From NCBI GenBank assembly GCA_021828425.1, contig JAKARN010000027.1:1-11539 (forward strand): 11,539 bases of DNA, in the 5' to 3' direction. Positions 7,249-11,539 of the stretch are shown one piece after another. The position numbers and the translations under genes are program-made. The notes beneath the pieces were generated by a model. The model saw only the letters and a list, made by a program, of their open reading frames with translations, searched no databases and was not told the origin of the DNA. The stretch's first letter is position 1; every line of letters starts with the position of its first letter. The stretch comes from Pseudomonadota bacterium (GTDB taxonomy: Bacteria > Pseudomonadota > Gammaproteobacteria > JAKAQQ01).

Positions 7249-7952
7249 ACTCCCGGGGAGTCTTGGTCACCGGGACGGATACCGGAGTTGGCAAAACGTG
7301 GGCCAGCGCGGCATGGATCCGCTGCGGGGCCAGGCGCGGGCTCCGTGTCGGTGCTATGAAGCCGGTCGCGACTGGTGCCGTCCGGAACGAACAGGGAAAG
7401 TGGCAGCACGAGGATGTGCTCAGGTTACGCCAAGTGATCAACATTGAAGAGAGCGATGTCGAAATCAATCCCTATTGTTTTGCCCCTCCCATCTCCCCCG
7501 ATATCGCCGCCCGCCAAGTCGGACAAGAAATTCACCTAGAAGCGGTGCGGGAGTACGTGCGGCAGCTTGAGCTCCGGACGGACCTCGTGGTCGTTGAAGG
7601 TGTGGGAGGATGGCGTACGCCTTTAACGGAACAAAAGACCGTAGCCGATCTGGCCCGAATCCTGGAGTATCCGGTGATCTTGGTTATCGGTCTCCGCCTC
7701 GGTTGCATCAACCAGGGGCGGCTTTCGGTGGAAGCCATTGACCGGGACGGTGTGCCCTGCGTCGGATGGATCGGCAACCGGGTGGATCCCGCCCTTGAAG
7801 AGCCAGAGGAAGTAATGGCGACACTCAGGAGGAGCCTTCCGGTTCCCTGTCTCGGCGTTCTGCCTTACCTCTCCCAACCCGCCTGCGATCCCCTTGCTCA
7901 TGCCCTAGATAAAGGCTTTGAAAGTTGGTTTGGGAGTGATGGGTGCGATTGA
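7245..7952 (+). CDS. bioD: ATP-dependent dethiobiotin synthetase BioD
   Basis: This enzyme carboxylates 7,8-diaminononanoate with CO2 and ATP and closes the ureido ring to form dethiobiotin, the BioB substrate. The 235-residue protein starts with the P-loop GTDTGVGKT (10-18, K17). It then has K39 in AMKPVATG, the diamine- and Mg-binding region, and E118 in VVVEGVGGWRTPL, followed by the nucleotide-specificity stretch GLRLGCINQ (149-157). The ATG at 7245 is chosen because it overlaps the bioC stop as ATGA and leaves only nine residues before the P-loop, as in E. coli BioD; the frame is open back to 7206. It is the last gene of the biotin operon. No bioA (the preceding aminotransferase step) lies in the window. 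Confidence 0.97.
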   Translation: MNSRGVLVTGTDTGVGKTWASAAWIRCGARRGLRVGAMKPVATGAVRNEQGKWQHEDVLRLRQVINIEESDVEINPYCFAPPISPDIAARQVGQEIHLEAVREYVRQLELRTDLVVVEGVGGWRTPLTEQKTVADLARILEYPVILVIGLRLGCINQGRLSVEAIDRDGVPCVGWIGNRVDPALEEPEEVMATLRRSLPVPCLGVLPYLSQPACDPLAHALDKGFESWFGSDGCD

Positions 7953-7961
7953 CCTGACCCG

Positions 7962-7977
7962 GGGGGCCATGACCCCC
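7962..7977 (+). terminator. Weak hairpin after bioD, possible terminator
   Basis: GGGGG and CCCCC flank a 6-nt loop (7967-7972), 9 nt after the bioD stop. No T-run follows, so if it terminates at all it would be Rho-assisted or partial. Read-through into the oxidase operon cannot be excluded. Confidence 0.3.
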
Positions 7978-7980
7978 TCC

Positions 7981-8019
7981 CCAATTGTGGCGCCTGCACA
8001 GGCATTCGTGCATAATTGG
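7981..8019. repeat. Nested inverted repeats in the bioD-DUF2244 control region
   Basis: An outer 6-bp pair, CCAATT (7981-7986) and AATTGG (8014-8019), encloses an inner 5-bp hairpin, GCCTG (7992-7996) and CAGGC (7999-8003), with a 2-nt gap. The arms lie over the candidate -10 of the oxidase operon, so one of them may be an operator. The factor is not recognised. Confidence 0.4.
7986..8016 (+). promoter_or_regulatory. Candidate promoter of the oxidase operon
   Basis: CATAAT (8011-8016) matches the sigma-70 -10 hexamer at five of six positions. The -35 region is poor: TTGTGG ends at 7990, 20 nt away, and GTGGCG (7987-7992) is 18 nt away with three matches. Transcription would start near 8023, about 30 nt before the DUF2244 start. 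A poor -35 could mean that an activator is needed. Confidence 0.4.
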
Positions 8020-8052
8020 AAAATCCGATTTATTTTTCGCAGATTCCAGTCG

Positions 8053-8565
8053 ATGTCGACCTTAGTGGTCAGCCCCAACCGATCCCTGCAAGGTGCGGAA
8101 CTCAGGCTGATGGCAGCTGGTCTGGCCGGCTCCTTGGTCTTGGGTGGGCTCATGACCTGGTTGTGGGGTTTCTGGCCCATTCTGGCCTTCAATGCAATCG
8201 CACTGGGTGGGTTGGTATACGGGGTGTGGAAGGCGGATCACCACGGACGGTACCGCGAAGTGATCCGTGTCGACGACGATCGGCTTGTGGTCGAGAAAGG
8301 CCAAAGCTGTCCGGAATACCATTTCGAGGCTTTGCGGGTATGGGCCCAGGTCGTGGCGGGTGTCCGCCCATCCGACCGGAAGTATCACGTCAGCATCCGC
8401 TCCAGGGGGCAGGAATGCGAGGTCGGGGGCTGTCTCGGGGAAGAAGAGCGACGGATTTTGGCCCAGCGGCTCCGCGAAATGCTGGCCCCGGCTTGGACGG
8501 TTGCCACACCGACACTTGCGACGAGCCCCGGTTTCAAGACTCATGCGGGAGACTTTCGCTCATGA
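8053..8565 (+). CDS. DUF2244 family membrane protein
   Basis: A 170-residue protein resembling the DUF2244 family, whose biochemical role is not established. After a short N-terminus (VVSPNRSLQGAELRLM) there are two closely spaced hydrophobic spans, about 18-38 and 43-60, separated by a short turn at the W-W-F-W-P stretch. A cytoplasmic-type soluble domain follows, with alternating strands (REVIRVDDDRLVVEKG, KYHVSIRSRGQECEVG) and a helix near the C-terminus (EEERRILAQRLREML). This two-span plus PH-like beta layout is usual for the family. I chose the ATG at 8053 because the protein begins there with family-like sequence; the frame is open further upstream, and no strong ribosome binding site is visible. 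Its TGA overlaps the coxB ATG as ATGA, so the two are probably translated together. The linkage points to a role in oxidase biogenesis, which is inference. Confidence 0.75.
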   Translation: MSTLVVSPNRSLQGAELRLMAAGLAGSLVLGGLMTWLWGFWPILAFNAIALGGLVYGVWKADHHGRYREVIRVDDDRLVVEKGQSCPEYHFEALRVWAQVVAGVRPSDRKYHVSIRSRGQECEVGGCLGEEERRILAQRLREMLAPAWTVATPTLATSPGFKTHAGDFRS

Positions 8566-9407
8566 AGCATCAATGGTTCCGGGCCTGGATCGGGATCGCC
8601 CTGGTGGGTGCGGTGACTGTACCCCGGGCGATGGCCGCTTCCCTCTACAATCTCCCGAGGGGGGTTACCCCGGTCAGTCACGAGATCTACGGGCTCAACA
8701 TGTTGGCTTTCTGGATCATGTGCGGAATTGCCACCGTGGTATTCGGGGCCATCACGTGGTCAATGATCTTCCATCGCCGCTCGCGGCATCCGAAGCCCGC
8801 CAAGTTTCATGAGAATTCGGTTCTGGAAGTGGTATGGACCGTGATTCCCTTTATCATCCTCATCGTGATGGCAGTGCCCGCTGCCCGTGTCCTCCTCCGG
8901 GCAGAAGATGTCCATCACTCGGAGATGACGGTCGAAGTGACCGGATACCAGTGGCTGTGGCGGTACACCTATCCGCGTTGGCATATCAATATCTATAGCC
9001 GCCTCGCGAATTCCAGCCTCCGGATCGCGCCTCTGAATTCGGGCGTGAGCCCCTATTCGGTCCCCCACTACCTGCATTCAGTGACCCATCCTCTGGTGCT
9101 CCCCGTCGGCGAAAAGGTTCGCCTTCTCGTCACCTCCAAGGACGTTATCCACTCCTGGTGGGTCCCCGATTTGGGCGTTCAAATGGACGCGAACCCCGGA
9201 CTGGTGAACTCGATCTGGGTCCGGATCGAGAAACCTGGAACCTATCGGGGACAGTGTAACCAGATCTGCGGCTGGGGCCATGCCTACATGCCGATTGTTG
9301 TTGTGGCTAAGCCCAAGACCCAGTTCCAGGCATGGGTCCGGGAATGGCAGGAGCGGCACCGGGTCGATGCCGACGATGCCTCCTCCCCCTCCCCGCAGGG
9401 TTCCTGA
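8562..9407 (+). CDS. coxB: Cytochrome c oxidase subunit II (CuA subunit)
   Basis: Subunit II of an aa3-type oxidase; its periplasmic cupredoxin domain accepts electrons from cytochrome c through the dinuclear CuA centre. The 281-residue protein has a signal peptide cleaved near AMA-A (about 25), two transmembrane helices (about 45-70 and 88-113) with the K-channel entry glutamate in LEVVWT (E89), and the aromatic electron-entry patch YQWLWRY (129-135). CuA ligands are intact: H197 (DVIHSWW), C232, C236, H240 and M243. The residue between the cysteines that is Glu in canonical enzymes, giving a backbone ligand to CuA and a side-chain ligand to Mg, is Gln here (Q234). The nearby loop reads VQMDANPG instead of the common KxDAIPG type. 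There is no C-terminal cytochrome c domain; the tail is polar and Ser/Pro-rich. The ATG overlaps the DUF2244 stop. Confidence 0.95.
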   Translation: MKHQWFRAWIGIALVGAVTVPRAMAASLYNLPRGVTPVSHEIYGLNMLAFWIMCGIATVVFGAITWSMIFHRRSRHPKPAKFHENSVLEVVWTVIPFIILIVMAVPAARVLLRAEDVHHSEMTVEVTGYQWLWRYTYPRWHINIYSRLANSSLRIAPLNSGVSPYSVPHYLHSVTHPLVLPVGEKVRLLVTSKDVIHSWWVPDLGVQMDANPGLVNSIWVRIEKPGTYRGQCNQICGWGHAYMPIVVVAKPKTQFQAWVREWQERHRVDADDASSPSPQGS

Positions 9408-9454
9408 ATTTCCCGAATACCGTTTGCTGACCTAAAGAACGGAGAGCCCAAACG

Positions 9455-11035
9455 ATGACCGAGTCAGTCGCCCTACCCGCGGAACCACACCACGCCACCC
9501 GGCGCGGTCTGATGCGCTGGATCACGACCACCAACCACAAGGACATCGGGACGCTCTACCTTATTTTCAGCCTCATCATGTTCTTCATTGGTGGGGCTAT
9601 GGCCATGGTGATCCGTGCAGAACTCTACCAGCCGGGCCTTCAGTTTGTGACCCCGGCCTTCTACAACCAGATGGTTACCCTCCACGGGCTCGTCATGGTC
9701 TTCGGGGCGGTTATGCCGGCGTTCGTGGGGCTCGCGAACTGGATGATCCCCCTCATGATTGGGGCGCCGGACATGGCGCTTCCCCGGCTCAACAACTGGA
9801 GTTTCTGGATCCTGCCGTTCGCCTTCACGCTCTTGCTCTTGACTCTGTTTTTGCCAGGTGGAGCGCCGCAGGGCGGGTGGACGCTGTATGTTCCCTACAG
9901 CCTTGAGCTCGGCTACTCCTTCCCCTTCATGATCTTCGCCATCCACCTCATGGGCATTTCCTCGGTTTTGGGTGGCATTAACGTGATTGTCACCATCCTC
10001 AACATGAGGGCCCCGGGGATGACCCTCATGAAGATGCCACTTTTCGTCTGGGCGTGGCTGATCACAGCGTACCTGCTCGTGGCCGTCATGCCAGTCTTGG
10101 CCGGTGGGGTCACGATGCAGCTCTTGGATCACTATTTCGGAACCCACTTTTTCTCAGTGGCCGGCGGTGGAACCCCTCTCCTCTGGGAACATGTGTTTTG
10201 GTTCTTCGGACATCCTGAAGTCTACATCATGATCCTGCCAGCCTTCGGCATCATCTCGGAGATTGTGCCGACCTTTTCCCGGAAACCGCTTTTTGGCCGG
10301 ACCTCAATGATCTATGCCCTGGCTTCGATTGCCTTTCTATCTTTCATTGTTTGGGGTCACCACATGTTCACCTCGGGGATGCCGGTTTCCGCCGACCTCT
10401 TCTTCATGTTCAGCACCATGCTCATCGCTGTGCCCACCGGGGTCAAGATTTTCAACTGGGTAGCGACCATGTGGCGAGGGGCCATTACTTTTGAGACGCC
10501 GATGCTGTTTGCCGTGGCTTTCATCATCCTGTTCACCATCGGTGGATTCTCAGGAGTTATGCTGGCTTTGGTTCCGGCGGATTTCCAGTACCACAATAGC
10601 TACTTCGTGGTGGCCCATTTCCACTACGTTCTTGTGACTGGTGCCGTGTTCGCCATCATGGGTGCCGTCTACTACTGGCTGCCCAAATGGACCGGGCATA
10701 TGTACAATGAGTTCTGGGGCAAGGTCCATTTCTGGCTGAGCGTGATCTCCGCCAACATGCTCTATTTTCCGATGCATTTTCTCGGCTTGGCGGGGATGCC
10801 ACGCAGGGTGCCGGACTATGCTGTCCAATTCACCAATCTCAACATGATTTCCAGCATCGGGGGGTTCATATTCGGCGCTTCCCAGCTCATCTTTGTAGCC
10901 ATTATCTTCGCGACGGTTTATGGAGGTCGGCGGGCAGAAGCTCGGGCTTGGGAGGGGGCCCACGGCCTCGAATGGACGGTTCCCTCACCAGCTCCCTACC
11001 ATACCTTCGCCACTCCACCTGAGGTCCCCGGGTGA
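9455..11035 (+). CDS. ctaD: Cytochrome c oxidase subunit I (heme-copper catalytic subunit, A family)
   Basis: The 526-residue, twelve-helix catalytic subunit reduces O2 to water and pumps protons. Visible ligands: H77 and H390 for heme a, H388 for heme a3, and H253, H302 and H303 for CuB. Y257 in GHPEVY is the His-Tyr cross-link residue. The D channel is present (D106 and N113 in GAPDMALPRLNN; E255 at its end), as is the K channel (T328, K331 in VPTGVKIFNW). R450 and R451 in GMPRRVPDY contact the heme propionates. These place it in the A1 family. The Mg-site pair, usually His-Asp, is H380-N381 (YHNSYF), as in bo3-type quinol oxidases, although subunit II here carries CuA ligands. GGAGAG lies 8 nt before the ATG. 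It follows coxB by 47 nt in the same operon and is followed by a small membrane protein gene and subunit III. Confidence 0.98.
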   Translation: MTESVALPAEPHHATRRGLMRWITTTNHKDIGTLYLIFSLIMFFIGGAMAMVIRAELYQPGLQFVTPAFYNQMVTLHGLVMVFGAVMPAFVGLANWMIPLMIGAPDMALPRLNNWSFWILPFAFTLLLLTLFLPGGAPQGGWTLYVPYSLELGYSFPFMIFAIHLMGISSVLGGINVIVTILNMRAPGMTLMKMPLFVWAWLITAYLLVAVMPVLAGGVTMQLLDHYFGTHFFSVAGGGTPLLWEHVFWFFGHPEVYIMILPAFGIISEIVPTFSRKPLFGRTSMIYALASIAFLSFIVWGHHMFTSGMPVSADLFFMFSTMLIAVPTGVKIFNWVATMWRGAITFETPMLFAVAFIILFTIGGFSGVMLALVPADFQYHNSYFVVAHFHYVLVTGAVFAIMGAVYYWLPKWTGHMYNEFWGKVHFWLSVISANMLYFPMHFLGLAGMPRRVPDYAVQFTNLNMISSIGGFIFGASQLIFVAIIFATVYGGRRAEARAWEGAHGLEWTVPSPAPYHTFATPPEVPG

Positions 11036-11041
11036 GGCCGG

Positions 11042-11176
11042 ATGGTCGTCGAGCCCGAGTCGGAATTCGAAGAGGGACGCCGCCATCGGCGCGCGGTGCG
11101 CATGGCGATCCTCTTGGGAATTGTGTCTTTGATCTTCTATGTTGGGTTCTATCTGGTGGGCGCGTGGGTCCGGTGA
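11042..11176 (+). CDS. Small single-span membrane protein, cytochrome oxidase small assembly protein-like
   Basis: A 44-residue reading frame 6 nt after the ctaD stop. The N-terminal half is charged: an acidic EPESEFEEG followed by a strongly basic RRHRRAVR. The second half is one hydrophobic helix, MAILLGIVSLIFYVGFYLVG (21-40), ending WVR. Charge distribution places the N-terminus in the cytoplasm. Short proteins with this layout are found just after ctaD in many proteobacterial oxidase operons and are annotated as cytochrome oxidase small assembly proteins; the similarity I see is in layout and in the helix pattern, not a proven match. The ribosome binding site is weak, so translation may be coupled to ctaD. 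It could instead be a small structural oxidase subunit. Confidence 0.65.
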   Translation: MVVEPESEFEEGRRHRRAVRMAILLGIVSLIFYVGFYLVGAWVR

Positions 11177-11254
11177 AGGGTTCCCTGGGACGGCCCCGGA
11201 TTCATTAGTACCCTGGCCCTGTGTTTTTCTGCTTTTCCAGGAAATGAGGTCTGC

Positions 11255-11539
11255 ATGAACGTTTCAGCCGATACCTACTATCTGCCTCATGAAAGCCGCT
11301 GGTCGATCCTGGGGTCCATCGGGCTTTTTGCCTTCATGCTCGGAGCTGGCATCTGGCTCGATGGTTATGATCTGGCCGGTCCGTTGGTGATGGGGGCTGG
11401 CGTGTTCTGCATCGTTTCGACTAAGTTTGGCTGGTTTGGTACCGTCATCCGGGAAAGCTTGGCAGGCCACTACAACCTGCAGGTGGACCGTACGTTCCGC
11501 TGGGGGATGGTCTTTTTCATCTTTTCGGAAGTGATGTTT
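11255..11539 (+). CDS. ctaE: Cytochrome c oxidase subunit III, N-terminal part (cut by window end)
   Basis: The first 95 residues of a subunit III protein, which stabilises the catalytic core and supports proton uptake. The start (NVSADTYYLPHESRWSILGS) matches the family's YY.P..S.WP pattern ahead of the first helix. Helix I is about 17-35 (ILGSIGLFAFMLGAG) and helix II about 41-58 (LAGPLVMGAGVFCI). WFGTVIRES (about 63-71) is the conserved cytoplasmic loop, and the fragment ends in RWGMVFFIFSEVMF, the family's hallmark helix III with its buried glutamate. GAGGT lies 4 nt before the ATG. The gene runs off the window. It is separated from the small membrane protein by 78 nt in which I see no gene and no clear terminator. 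Confidence 0.93.
   Translation, partial: MNVSADTYYLPHESRWSILGSIGLFAFMLGAGIWLDGYDLAGPLVMGAGVFCIVSTKFGWFGTVIRESLAGHYNLQVDRTFRWGMVFFIFSEVMF

Noticed and set aside
8016..8561. Open frame running through the DUF2244 gene in the coxB frame, which would extend CoxB by 182 residues
   Set aside because: The extension is low in hydrophobic order and rich in Gly/Arg, while the ATG at 8562 gives a normal signal peptide and an ATGA overlap with the DUF2244 stop.
9473..10147. Long open frame (224 codons) antisense to ctaD
   Set aside because: It is opposite the strongly conserved ctaD, is unusually rich in Glu, His, Arg and Pro, and has no recognisable domain or ribosome binding site; a GC-rich shadow frame.

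Overview
The window looks like chromosomal DNA of a proteobacterium, most likely a gammaproteobacterium. The evidence is a bioB-bioF-bioH-bioC-bioD operon preceded by a BirA-type operator, a sigma-32-type heat-shock promoter, and an aerobic aa3-type cytochrome c oxidase operon with a DUF2244 gene in front of coxB. Base composition is moderately GC-rich, codon use is even across the window, and I see no insertion sequence, phage gene, CRISPR array, tRNA or rRNA. The species cannot be named from the sequence.

Layout. (1) 7-939, plus strand: a family 2 glycosyltransferase that may begin upstream of the window. (2) 1009-1900, minus strand: two small heat-shock proteins in tandem, closed by a strong intrinsic terminator (965-992). 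They are driven by a near-consensus sigma-32 promoter (1959-1987) that lies inside the 3' end of the next gene. The leader between promoter and start codon can form alternative pairings that include the sequence next to the ribosome binding site, so a thermosensor is possible. (3) 1957-3357, minus strand: an exported seven-bladed YVTN beta-propeller protein with a cadherin/Ig-like domain and a C-terminal Ser-rich/transmembrane/basic tail. (4) 3358-3545: a divergent control region holding a perfect 11-bp inverted repeat that matches the BirA operator pattern and contains the -35 box of the biotin promoter. (5) 3546-7952, plus strand: bioBFHCD, every junction overlapping, which covers pimeloyl-ACP synthesis (BioC, BioH) and ring assembly (BioF, BioD, BioB). 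Only bioA is missing from the pathway block. (6) 7953-8052: a short control region with a candidate promoter and nested inverted repeats. (7) 8053-11539, plus strand: DUF2244 protein, coxB, ctaD, a 44-residue single-span membrane protein, and the start of the subunit III gene, which is cut by the window end.

How the parts work. The biotin operon is probably repressed by biotin-loaded BirA. The heat-shock pair is probably induced by sigma-32, possibly with a second layer of control in its leader. The oxidase operon encodes the three core subunits of a proton-pumping terminal oxidase with all redox ligands intact. However, two of the three residues that bind the non-redox Mg ion in canonical enzymes are changed from acid to amide, one in each subunit. 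No ctaG lies between ctaD and the subunit III gene, where many proteobacteria carry it.

I found no convincing undescribed multi-gene system. The most useful leads are regulatory (sigma-32 promoter and leader, BirA operator) and the paired Mg-site change in the oxidase.
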